From NCBI GenBank assembly GCA_963785735.1, contig CAWAWJ010000001.1:1798001-1862000 (forward strand): a stretch of DNA of 64,000 nt. The letters run 5' to 3'. This document shows positions 36,272 to 43,950 of the stretch, in pieces. Origin of the DNA: REEB95 sp963785735 (GTDB lineage: Bacteria > Pseudomonadota > Alphaproteobacteria > ATCC43930 > CGMCC-115725). A program made the position numbers and the translations under genes. The notes below the pieces were generated by a model. That model worked only from the letters and a program-made list of their open reading frames with translations, searched no databases and was not told where the DNA came from. Every line of letters begins with the position of its first letter. Positions within the stretch are counted from its first letter, which is position 1.

Positions 36272-36361
36272 TGGCGGATGGGGTGAGATTCGAACTCACG
36301 GTACCCTTGCGGGTACGCCAGTTTTCAAGACTGGTGCCTTAAACCGCTCGGCCACCCATCC
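36272..36361 (-). tRNA. tRNA-Ser (anticodon UGA)
   Basis: The reverse strand gives a 90-nt class II tRNA. The acceptor GGATGGG pairs with CCCATCC, the D-arm is GGCCGAGCGGTTTAAGGC, and the anticodon loop CTTGAAA holds UGA. A long variable arm (GTACCCGCAAGGGTAC) follows, then T-arm GTGAGTTCGAATCTCAC, discriminator G and encoded CCA. The long variable arm confirms serine. Confidence 0.97.
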
Positions 36362-36420
36362 GCCTAGAAGGTACAACGGCTTGGCGAACGCCGTCGATGC
36401 CGCGATGCCCGGTTGCCGCA

Positions 36421-37557
36421 TCAACGAATGGCTTGGTATCCGCCCCTGACGCCCTTCGGCGACAGCACAAATTGCCCGACATTGATGATTCGCGAACGAA
36501 AGCCCCCGGCGCAAGAGAGGTGGTAGTACTCCCACATGCGGGAGAATTTGTCATAGTCCCGTCCGGATTTTTCGATCGCGGATTTAACCGTTTCCTTGTT
36601 GGCCTGGAATTTCTTGTCCCATTCGACGAGCGTGCGGTCGTAATAGGCGCCGAAATTGTGCACGTCCTCGACCACGAAGAGTCCTTCGACCGCGGAGGTT
36701 ATTTCTCCCACGCTCGGCAACTGGCCGTTGGGGTAGATGTACTTGTTGAGCCAGGGGTCGATGGCCGGGGAGCGTTCGTTTTGCCAAATGGTATGGAGCA
36801 GAAACAGCCCGTCCTCTTTCATGGCATCGCGGGCAAGTTCAAAATACTTCCGGTAATTTTTCGATCCGACATGCTCGAACATTCCCATTGAAACAATCCG
36901 GTCGAACTTGCGGTCCGGTTTGAAGTCGCGGTAATCCGCGAGACGGAATTCGACCGGCAATCCCGCATATCGTTTGCGCGCATAGGCGGCCTGTATGCCC
37001 GATATCGTCGCGCCGACGCACCGCGCCTTATATTTCTCCGCGGCGTAGCCCATGAAGGAACCCCAGCCGCACCCAATGTCCAAGACATGATGATCGGCGG
37101 CCAAACCGATTTTCCGGCAAACCAGATCCTGCTTGGCAAGCTGCGCTTCATCCAAGGTCTTGGCGTCCTTCCAATAGGCGCAGCTGCCCGTCAGGCGCGA
37201 ATCGAAAGACGCCTCGAACACCTCGACGGGCAAGTCATAGAAGGTTCCGACGGTCTCGAGCGACCGGCGTATGGTCTGCCGGTTTTGATATCTGGATCGC
37301 AGAAACAGCATCGCCGCGGCGAAAGAAAACGGCAGATGTTTCGCGATATTCGCGGTGATGACGCGATTGAAAAACTCGTCAAGCTGCCGGCAATCCCATT
37401 GCCGGTCCATGTATCCTTCCCCGAGACCGATCGTCCCTTGCGCAATGACGCGGGCATAGAGTCTCGGGTCGTGCACCTGGATATCCCAGGGTTTGTTCCC
37501 GTTTATTTCGACGCCCGCCTTGGCGAGCAGATCACGGGCAAGTTGTTCCGCCTTCAT
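36421..37557 (-). CDS. cfa: cyclopropane-fatty-acyl-phospholipid synthase
   Basis: A 378-residue SAM-dependent enzyme that adds a methylene bridge to unsaturated acyl chains of membrane phospholipids. SAM motif I is VLDIGCGWGSFMGYAA. The family motifs VGATISGIQAAYA, MGMFEHVGSKNY and FGAYYDRTLVEW are present, as is the C-terminal YYHLSCAGGFRSR. N-terminal lipid-interacting residues ending EGYMDRQWDC are also conserved. The length matches the E. coli enzyme (382). It stands alone between tRNA-Ser and a divergent envelope protein. Confidence 0.95.
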   Translation of the reverse strand: MKAEQLARDLLAKAGVEINGNKPWDIQVHDPRLYARVIAQGTIGLGEGYMDRQWDCRQLDEFFNRVITANIAKHLPFSFAAAMLFLRSRYQNRQTIRRSLETVGTFYDLPVEVFEASFDSRLTGSCAYWKDAKTLDEAQLAKQDLVCRKIGLAADHHVLDIGCGWGSFMGYAAEKYKARCVGATISGIQAAYARKRYAGLPVEFRLADYRDFKPDRKFDRIVSMGMFEHVGSKNYRKYFELARDAMKEDGLFLLHTIWQNERSPAIDPWLNKYIYPNGQLPSVGEITSAVEGLFVVEDVHNFGAYYDRTLVEWDKKFQANKETVKSAIEKSGRDYDKFSRMWEYYHLSCAGGFRSRIINVGQFVLSPKGVRGGYQAIR

Positions 37558-37749
37558 GTCGTTGTCTCAGAAAGACCGTTTCCCCCAACCGGCGCCTTGA
37601 AACCGCCCGGCTGCTTATTGGTCCCGGTGATATCAAATATTCCGTCCCAGGTCACGCGGCCCGGCCGGAAGCGATTGGCCCCGATTCACCGTCATTGCGC
37701 CGCCATACAGCCCTGCTAGACTCCGCCACAACCAAGAATGGAGGCCAAG

Positions 37750-38487
37750 ATGTGGAAGAAGATTGGCATCGGTGTCGTCGTACTGCTGATCATCGTCGCG
37801 GGCGTCGGCTATTACCTTTTCTCCAATCTCAATTCCTACATCAAGGCGGCGATCGAGAAATACGGCTCGCAGGCGACCCAGGCCTCGGTCACGCTCGACA
37901 GCGTCGTCGTCTCGATCACCACGGGTGAGGGCGGGCTTGTGGGCCTTAGCGTCGGAAATCCCAAGGGTTTCGCCACGCCTCACGCGATCACTGTCGGAGC
38001 GATCACGCTGAAGATCGACACCAGCACGGTCACCGGCAGTGGCCCGATCGTGATCAAGGAGATCGACATCGACAAGCCGCAAGTGACCTACGAAGTCGGC
38101 AATACCGGCGGCAGCAATCTCGATGCCATCCAAAAAAATACCCAGGCCTATGCCGGCGGCAGCAACAACGCGCCCACATCGGGCGGCGGGCAGGAGCGCA
38201 AGCTGATCATCAGCGATCTCTATGTGCGCGACGGCCAAATCGGCGTGAGCGCGACCGCGCTCCAGGGCAAGGCGCTCAATGCGCCGCTGCCGACCATCCA
38301 TCTCACCAATATCGGCAAGAACAGCAACGGCGCGACCGCCGCCGAAGTGGCCAACGACGTGCTCGGCGCCATCACCAGCGAGGCGGCAAAGGTCGGCAGC
38401 AACCAGCTCATGCAGTCGCTCGGCTCTTCGGTGACCGGGGTCACCGGCGGCGCCACCGGCGGGCTCAAGGGATTGTTCGGCAAGTAG
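37750..38487 (+). CDS. membrane-anchored envelope protein, AsmA-like
   Basis: A 245-residue protein starting at ATG 37750, seven bases after GGAGG; an in-frame ATG at 37738 overlaps that site and is less likely. One N-terminal helix (IGIGVVVLLIIVAGVGYYLF) anchors it. The periplasmic part has beta-rich, AsmA/DUF748-like pattern (TLDSVVVSITTGEGGLVGLS, then ITLKIDTSTV, IVIKEIDIDKPQVTYE). The C-terminus is Gly-rich (GVTGGATGGLKGLFGK). A role in outer-membrane lipid transport or assembly is only suggested by this resemblance. It is monocistronic. Confidence 0.65.
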   Translation: MWKKIGIGVVVLLIIVAGVGYYLFSNLNSYIKAAIEKYGSQATQASVTLDSVVVSITTGEGGLVGLSVGNPKGFATPHAITVGAITLKIDTSTVTGSGPIVIKEIDIDKPQVTYEVGNTGGSNLDAIQKNTQAYAGGSNNAPTSGGGQERKLIISDLYVRDGQIGVSATALQGKALNAPLPTIHLTNIGKNSNGATAAEVANDVLGAITSEAAKVGSNQLMQSLGSSVTGVTGGATGGLKGLFGK

Positions 38488-38804
38488 CTCAGGAGCCGGA
38501 AAGCGGATCCGGATCGATCGCGCCGGCGCAGCCATCGGCCGGCGCGGGGGCGTGATGCCCGACTGCCGGCACCATCTTGATCCCGGCCGAAGCGCTGTTC
38601 GCGCGGGCGAGAATTGCAGGCCGCCTGATCGATCGGGGCCCGCGCTTTAATGCCATGAAACGGCCATAAAAAATGGCTGCGATGGGACGGATATGGATAA
38701 GGACGCCTATAATCCATTAATCCATCGTCCAATCGGCATCGCCTGAGGGCTTCCCCGGCGATGAGTCAGAGCTTCGGATATAACCGCAACCACGGAGGCA
38801 AATC
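38488..38804. other. 317-bp intergenic region
   Basis: No ORF with family similarity on either strand. The right half is AT-richer and contains TATAAT at 38708-38713, but no matching -35 element at 16-18 bases. A CCGGCG-rich palindromic stretch lies near 38520-38560. It probably holds the promoter of the Spy-like gene, whose ACGGAGG site precedes ATG 38805. Confidence 0.5.
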
Positions 38805-39320
38805 ATGATCCATTTGACCAAGCGAACCGGCGGCATCATGGCCGTGGCGATGATGGCCGCGATGATTATGGGCGCCGTTTCATTCGCCATCCCCGCCTAT
38901 GCCGGCATGCAACTCGCCCAGGCGGGCCAGGCGCCGCCTCCCGGCGCCACGCCCGCGCCGCCCAACGCAATGCCACCCGCGCCGGCCGACCGGATCGAAT
39001 CACGCATCAAGTCGCTGCATGATCAGCTCCAGATCACTCCGGCGCAGGAGAGCCAATGGGCCGCCGTCGCCCAGGCGATGCGCGACAGCGCCAACCAGAT
39101 GAAGGCGCTCGTCCAGCAGCGCGCGCAGAGCGCCATGTCCATGACCGCGGTCGACGATCTCCACTCGTATCAGGCGATCGCCCGGGCCCATCTCGAGGGC
39201 CTGAACAAATTGGTGCCGGCCTTCGAGACGCTCTACGCTTCGATGTCGGACGCGCAGAAAAAGAACGCCGACACCGTGTTCAAGCACAATCCGCGCGGGG
39301 CGCCGAAGAAGAGCGGCTGA
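38805..39320 (+). CDS. Spy/CpxP family periplasmic protein
   Basis: A 171-residue exported protein. After a signal peptide ending around AIPAYA (residues 24-30), a Pro/Ala-rich linker precedes a helical domain with LTxxQ-like ITPAQESQWAAVAQAMRDSA and a second copy-like segment ending MSDAQKKNADTVF. Spy-type proteins are ATP-independent chaperones induced by envelope stress, including copper. It converges on the copper operon, which fits a role in metal or envelope stress. Its ACGGAGGC ribosome site lies seven bases before the ATG. Confidence 0.85.
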   Translation: MIHLTKRTGGIMAVAMMAAMIMGAVSFAIPAYAGMQLAQAGQAPPPGATPAPPNAMPPAPADRIESRIKSLHDQLQITPAQESQWAAVAQAMRDSANQMKALVQQRAQSAMSMTAVDDLHSYQAIARAHLEGLNKLVPAFETLYASMSDAQKKNADTVFKHNPRGAPKKSG

Positions 39321-39430
39321 TACCTCAGAACAGGGGAGGACACCGTGTTGACTTCCCTGAAGCGAGCCGGCCGCCTTCGCTCATGCCGGGCCGTTCGATC
39401 TTGGGCGGTGTCGCGCCGATCCGCGCGCCT

Positions 39431-41341
39431 CTAGTGATGCACATGGCCTGATGCGCGCGGCGAGGCCAGGATGGGATTGGCGCGAATTTCTTCCAGATCC
39501 CGTCTGAGAGTCCGGTCGTCGCTCCAGCCCGCGCCGGCGCGCGGCAGCCACACGCCGCGCAGCCAGCCCTTGGCGTCGATGAGGAACTCGTCGCCGGCCA
39601 GGCTCTGGCCGCGGCCGGGCGGATAAAGCGCATAGGCCTCCGCCATGCCGGCCTCGGCGGCTGTGCAAAACGGGCGCGTCGCGGCTTTGGGCGATCCCAG
39701 ATTCACGATCACGGTCGTGACGTCGCCGCCCAGATCGAGGCGGCTCAGCGCCGTGAGCCGCGCGGTGCTTTGCGGCCCGGCGAAGACCAGATGCACGAGA
39801 GGACCGCCAAGCTGGCGCAGCGCGGTGACGGTGCTGTCCGGGCATTGGATGGCGAAATCCGGCGCTTGGGCGGGCGTGCCCTGCGCCGCGCGCACGCCAT
39901 CGGCATTGGCATGGATGAAATCGATCAAATTCCAGATGGTTGCTTCATCCAGTTGGGGTGAAAACCCCGCCATGGGCGTGCCGGTTATGCCGTGCGATAT
40001 CCACCAGAAAAGATCGCCGTCGCTATGCGCGTAGATGTGATCGGCGGTGAGATCGGCGGGCGGATCCGGCAGCTGCTTGGCCAAGGGCCCGTCGCCTTGT
40101 CCCCCGACGCCGTGACAAGAGACGCAGTTCTGCGCGAAGGCCTTTTGCCCCAAGGCGATGGAGCGCGTGGTGAACCCCGCCGGCGATTGAAAGTAGCTGG
40201 TCGGATAGGCGGGCAAGGTGAGCAGGCTCAAGCTCGGCAGAAAGAAGGCGATGATCACCAGCCACACCACCACCACCGCGCCCCACAGCTTGCGGAACAC
40301 GAAACTGGCGCAGCCAAGGCCGAGCCCCAGCGCGGCCGAGGCGAGCGCCAGCCACACCTCGCCCCGGTATTCGGGCGCGGACAGGACATCGGCGTTGAAG
40401 CGGATGGGGAAGGGCCAAAGCGGCTGCTGATGCGCGGCCGGCACCATGGTGCCGAGCAGCGCCACGATCGCCAGCACGCCAAGCCCGAGGCAGGCTTCGA
40501 GCAGGCTGTTGCGGCGCAGGCCGCGCAACGCCAGGGAAGATGCCCGCTGCTTGGCGCCGCGCGGCGTTGCCGAGAGACGCGGCGTCAGCACCTCGCGGTT
40601 GATCGTGGCGATAGCGACGAGTGCTACAAAGAGCGCGATCTTGACCAGCAGCAACTGGCCATAGGCCGTCCCGACCAGCCCCGCCAGGGAATTGACGAGA
40701 TAAGAGGCGTTGATGACGCCGCTCGCGAGCAGAAGGCCCACCGCGACGATGCCCAGAGCCGAGAAACGCGACGCCGCGCGCCGCGCGATCTCGATCCATT
40801 CGCCGTCGCCGGCGGCGATGGCGCGGTGGAACAGCAACGCCAGCGGCGCCAGTCCGCCGATCCAGGCGCCCGCCATCAGCAGATGGGTGACGTCGGCGGT
40901 GACATGGAGGATTCCATTGGCGCCGGTATCGTCGGCGCCATGCCCGGCCCAGGCGAGCGAACCCAGCAGCGCCGCCGCCAGGAGCAGGGCAAGGATTCGG
41001 CCGAACCGCGCCGGCGGCAGCAGAGCGAGCGCGGTCAAAACCGAGAACGCGAAACGCAGCGAGAATAATTGCCCAAACCGTGTCCGCCGCATCACCGTGT
41101 CGAGGATATGCGGATCGAAGGCCGCTGCCAGGCTGCTTCCGCTCATCCCGGCGGCGAGAGCGAGAAACCAGAAGAAGCCCGAGACCAGCGCCAAGGCAAG
41201 GCAGATCCAGGCCCAGCGCCGGTAGAGTCCTTCGAGCGCTTCCGGGCGGGCGATGAATACGGTGAAGCCCAGAATTCCGGCCAAGCCCACCGACGCCGTG
41301 AAATGCACGGCGCGCGCCGCCAGTAGCAGTGTTTCGGTCAT
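39431..41341 (-). CDS. CopD domain-cytochrome c fusion protein
   Basis: A 636-residue protein. Residues ~1-300 carry the CopD/YcnJ membrane domain with about eight helices (ARAVHFTASVGLAG with the conserved His, and HVTADVTHLLMAGAWIGGLA). Further helices follow at ~290-375. Then comes a periplasmic cytochrome c domain with heme motif NCVSCHGVGGQGDGP and an axial Met in GTPMAGF. A C-terminal extension of ~130 residues (from AQAPDFAIQCP) looks like a separate small periplasmic domain. It probably imports or handles copper with CopC while the heme domain does redox chemistry. It is the last gene of the copper operon. Confidence 0.87.
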   Translation of the reverse strand: MTETLLLAARAVHFTASVGLAGILGFTVFIARPEALEGLYRRWAWICLALALVSGFFWFLALAAGMSGSSLAAAFDPHILDTVMRRTRFGQLFSLRFAFSVLTALALLPPARFGRILALLLAAALLGSLAWAGHGADDTGANGILHVTADVTHLLMAGAWIGGLAPLALLFHRAIAAGDGEWIEIARRAASRFSALGIVAVGLLLASGVINASYLVNSLAGLVGTAYGQLLLVKIALFVALVAIATINREVLTPRLSATPRGAKQRASSLALRGLRRNSLLEACLGLGVLAIVALLGTMVPAAHQQPLWPFPIRFNADVLSAPEYRGEVWLALASAALGLGLGCASFVFRKLWGAVVVVWLVIIAFFLPSLSLLTLPAYPTSYFQSPAGFTTRSIALGQKAFAQNCVSCHGVGGQGDGPLAKQLPDPPADLTADHIYAHSDGDLFWWISHGITGTPMAGFSPQLDEATIWNLIDFIHANADGVRAAQGTPAQAPDFAIQCPDSTVTALRQLGGPLVHLVFAGPQSTARLTALSRLDLGGDVTTVIVNLGSPKAATRPFCTAAEAGMAEAYALYPPGRGQSLAGDEFLIDAKGWLRGVWLPRAGAGWSDDRTLRRDLEEIRANPILASPRASGHVHH

Positions 41342-41385
41342 GGCGCTGTTCGAAAAACCTGGCCGGTGCCGCTACGGATCGAAGC

Positions 41386-41916
41386 TCACTCCTTGATTTG
41401 GAAGCTGGTGGCGGCGCCGTTCACGGTCACATCCACATGATAAGCACCGGGCGGCATGGTGACATTGTTGCCGTAATGGGTCGAGGCCGGCCCTTTGCCG
41501 GAAGCCTCCATCACCACCACCGGCACTTGCATCGCCGGGCCGATATCCTTGCCGCTTGCGTCTTCCGGCGTGAAGCTGATGGTGACCGCGGCATCGGCCA
41601 CGACCTTGCCAGAGGCCGCGTCGAATACATGGACGACGAGATGGTGGTTGGGATGCGACGGCGCGTCCGGCGGCACCGGCGCGGCGCCGCCCTTGGGCAC
41701 CATGGTCATGCCCTGGCCTTGGCCCATGCCGGACATGCCCGACATGCCGCTCATGTTCATGGGCGCGCCGAAAGGCTCGGCGTTCAACACGTTGAGCTCG
41801 ATGCGGTAGGCGCCCGTCGTATTCGTCATCTTGATGTCGGCGGCCCGGGCACAAGGCGCGGACAGAACGGCGAGCGCAAAGCCGGCGGCCATTATCAAGC
41901 GAAAGGTTCGATTCAT
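41386..41916 (-). CDS. periplasmic Met-rich protein of the copper operon
   Basis: A 176-residue exported protein with a signal peptide cleaved around APCARAADI (residues 18-26). A methionine-rich segment (MNMSGMSGMSGMGQGQGMTM) at about residues 53-72 is a likely Cu(I) site. The rest is a beta-sandwich-like FixH/YtkA-type domain ending PPGAYHVDVTVNGAATSF. His residues (HPNHHLVVHVF) may add ligands. It sits 44 bases upstream of the CopD-cytochrome gene and 52 bases after copC. A periplasmic copper carrier role is inferred. Confidence 0.75.
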   Translation of the reverse strand: MNRTFRLIMAAGFALAVLSAPCARAADIKMTNTTGAYRIELNVLNAEPFGAPMNMSGMSGMSGMGQGQGMTMVPKGGAAPVPPDAPSHPNHHLVVHVFDAASGKVVADAAVTISFTPEDASGKDIGPAMQVPVVVMEASGKGPASTHYGNNVTMPPGAYHVDVTVNGAATSFQIKE

Positions 41917-41968
41917 GATGTTCTCCTCCTTGCCGAATTGTCGAAGTTCTTCGGTTCAAAGACCTCCG

Positions 41969-42331
41969 TCACTGTCCCGTCACCTTGAAGCTGAAGTTGC
42001 CCTCGGTGGCGTGGGTATCGACCGAGATCACATGCCAATGGACCTTGTATTCGCCGGGCGGCAGTTTCTTGAGCCCGACCTGCATCAGCGTACGATTGAA
42101 TTGTGGATTGCCGTCATCGACCCGCGCACCCGTGGCGTCGGTGATCTCAACCCCGCTAAAGGCCGGTTCCAGCGACTGTGTGAACCACATCTGCACCATT
42201 GCCGGTGCCGCGCCGAGCGTGCTGCCGACCGGGGGCGCGGCGTGATCGAGAAAGGCATGCGCCCACGCACCGCCGCTCGCGCCCGCCACCAGCAGCAAGA
42301 CCATTAGAAATTCCACCATGCGGTTACGCAT
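41969..42331 (-). CDS. copC: copper resistance protein CopC
   Basis: A 120-residue periplasmic protein with a signal peptide ending GGAWA and mature N-terminus HAFLDHAAP. That start supplies the N-terminal His of the type II Cu site, with further ligands in the C-terminal HWHVISVDTHATEG. The fold is the CopC cupredoxin-like beta-barrel (KLPPGEYKVHW). It delivers copper to CopD domains. It lies three bases after the predicted outer-membrane protein, so it is co-transcribed. Confidence 0.92.
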   Translation of the reverse strand: MRNRMVEFLMVLLLVAGASGGAWAHAFLDHAAPPVGSTLGAAPAMVQMWFTQSLEPAFSGVEITDATGARVDDGNPQFNRTLMQVGLKKLPPGEYKVHWHVISVDTHATEGNFSFKVTGQ

Positions 42332-42334
42332 CGT

Positions 42335-43264
42335 TCATTTGCCGAAAAGCGGCCTCCCGATGCTGTTGGGAAAGAGATCGTCGAGGAAGAGGTGGAACTG
42401 CACCAACCCGCCATAGCCGTGGCCGGTACGGGCGTTGATCGGGATGATCGCCTCTGCGCCAATCTGATAATACTGGCCGGCCCAGATCAAGCCGGGTTGG
42501 ATGGTGCCGGTCATCTGGCCGTCCTGGCCGCGGTTGAGCGGGTCGGAAACCGCAATCTCGACCAGCGGAACCATGCGGTCGAAGGGCGCGGACAAGCCCA
42601 CGTCCCGCACATGGTGCTGCAGATATTCGAGACTGTATTCGATGGCAATGCCGGCGTTGAAATTGTTGGGGTGCAGCGACGGGCCGTTCACGGTGTAGCT
42701 GGTGGTTTTCAGCGGAAAGTCGTAGCTGAAATTTCCCGTGACCGCGAAAGGCCGCACCCAGGGCAGGGATTCAGGCAGATCGCCCATGCCCTTGCCCCAA
42801 TCCAAGACCGGCGACAGCGTGGTGTAATCCGGCGCGCCCGCGCCTTGCACCCGGCCGGTATGCGCCCAGGTCTGTTGGAACCCGACGAGCGCCATCGCCT
42901 CGTGCGGGGCGTTGACGAAAAGCTGATATTGCACACCGGTGGTGAGCGCATCGAAGCCGACCATCGGCAACGCGCCCGGCTGGTGGATGTATTTCCACTG
43001 GTCGGAAAGGGTGAAGTCGAAATCGGGCGTCAGGCGCTTGGCGATATCGAATCCGATATCGGCTTCCTTCGAGCCATCGGGCGCGGTCGGGTTCTGGGTC
43101 AGCGTCACCAGCGACATCTCGTCGGCGACGAAGGGATCGTCGGTCAGGATGGTGGCCGGAAAAAACCGGTCGCCGGCGAAGCCGTGCGCGCGCGCCTCAT
43201 GGGCGGCGAGCGTGGCGAGCGCCGCCGCGGTCAACGCGGCGAGGCCCTTGATCGGGCGGTTCAT
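42335..43264 (-). CDS. predicted outer-membrane beta-barrel protein of the copper operon
   Basis: A 309-residue exported protein with a signal peptide ending ARAHG. It shows alternating beta strands (DYTTLSPVLDWGKGMGDLP, FNAGIAIEYSLEYL, YYQIGAEAIIPINA) and a C-terminal region ending GRPLFGK rather than a Phe. Proteins like this accompany copC/copD genes in Rhizobiales-type genomes; I cannot name a substrate. Transport or sensing of copper across the outer membrane is inferred from context only. Confidence 0.6.
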   Translation of the reverse strand: MNRPIKGLAALTAAALATLAAHEARAHGFAGDRFFPATILTDDPFVADEMSLVTLTQNPTAPDGSKEADIGFDIAKRLTPDFDFTLSDQWKYIHQPGALPMVGFDALTTGVQYQLFVNAPHEAMALVGFQQTWAHTGRVQGAGAPDYTTLSPVLDWGKGMGDLPESLPWVRPFAVTGNFSYDFPLKTTSYTVNGPSLHPNNFNAGIAIEYSLEYLQHHVRDVGLSAPFDRMVPLVEIAVSDPLNRGQDGQMTGTIQPGLIWAGQYYQIGAEAIIPINARTGHGYGGLVQFHLFLDDLFPNSIGRPLFGK

Positions 43265-43349
43265 GATTTGCTCCGAAATAGGATGGGCGGGCGCAAACTT
43301 CCGCGGCCTTTGCGGGGCCGGCTTCGGTCAGCGCCGGTTCGGTCGAATA

Positions 43350-43748
43350 TCAGCCCAGCCCGGGCGGAGCGCGCGCGCGGTAAGAAGCGGAATAAGAGGC
43401 CTGAAGCGAAATTGGAGGCGGCGCGAACGCGGCCGCCATTTCAAGAATTTGGGGTGCCGTCAGCGCGGGCGGCGCGGCGGTGTCGGCGAGAGCCTGGCCG
43501 CATGCCACCGACTGGCAGATCGGACAGGCGGCCATGCCGCCGTGATGATGGATGGGCGAGGTATCCCGGCGGTGGGTGACCGGGACGGCGATGTCCTCGG
43601 CCACGGCCGGCGCGCAAATCGGCAACTCGCCCGCATCCGCCAGCCGGATCTCGGCGGCCAGCAGAAGCGGCAAGAAGGCCTGCACGGCCATGGCCAAAAA
43701 GCCAAACCAGCCGGCCGCCAAGCGGTTTTGGCGCGTCCCCACCCCCAT
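43350..43748 (-). CDS. DUF2946 family protein
   Basis: A 132-residue protein with one N-terminal hydrophobic helix (AAGWFGFLAMAVQAFLPLLL) and a His/Cys motif THRRDTSPIHHHGGMAACPI followed by C, characteristic of DUF2946. These proteins are found near copper genes and TonB receptors, and the HHH..CxxC cluster suggests copper binding. It is the first gene of the copper operon on this strand, 85 bases upstream of the outer-membrane protein. The 65-bp duplicated hairpin sequence lies just upstream. Confidence 0.8.
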   Translation of the reverse strand: MGVGTRQNRLAAGWFGFLAMAVQAFLPLLLAAEIRLADAGELPICAPAVAEDIAVPVTHRRDTSPIHHHGGMAACPICQSVACGQALADTAAPPALTAPQILEMAAAFAPPPISLQASYSASYRARAPPGLG

Positions 43749-43820
43749 GCATGCGAATCTATCGCAAGGACGCGTGCGGCGTCATGCGGCAAATTGCTCA
43801 CTCACGCGGGTTTGACCAGC

Positions 43821-43950
43821 CCCGCGGCGCGTCTACAGCGCCGCGAGATTCGGGGCCGTCTCAGGCGTGGACGGGCTCGGGCGTGCCCGCGGCGCGTCTA
43901 CAGCGCCGCAAAGTCTTGGTCCCGTTCAGGCGTGGACGGGCTCGGGCGTG
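43821..43950. repeat. 65-bp tandem duplication with hairpin
   Basis: The block CCGCGGCGCGTCTACAGCG (43821 on) recurs at 43886, and the 25 bases at 43861-43885 recur at 43926-43950, a 65-base period. Each copy contains the palindrome GCGGCGC-GTCTACA-GCGCCGC, a seven-base stem with seven-base loop. The right copy contains the last eight codons (TTPEPVHA) and stop of the TPR gene, so the duplicated piece is a gene 3' end plus its hairpin. The spacer part of the unit (43845-43859 versus 43910-43924) has diverged. Confidence 0.92.

Noticed and set aside
36272..37557. Integrative element inserted at tRNA-Ser
   Set aside because: No integrase, no duplicated tRNA 3' end, and the neighbouring cfa gene is ordinary chromosomal.
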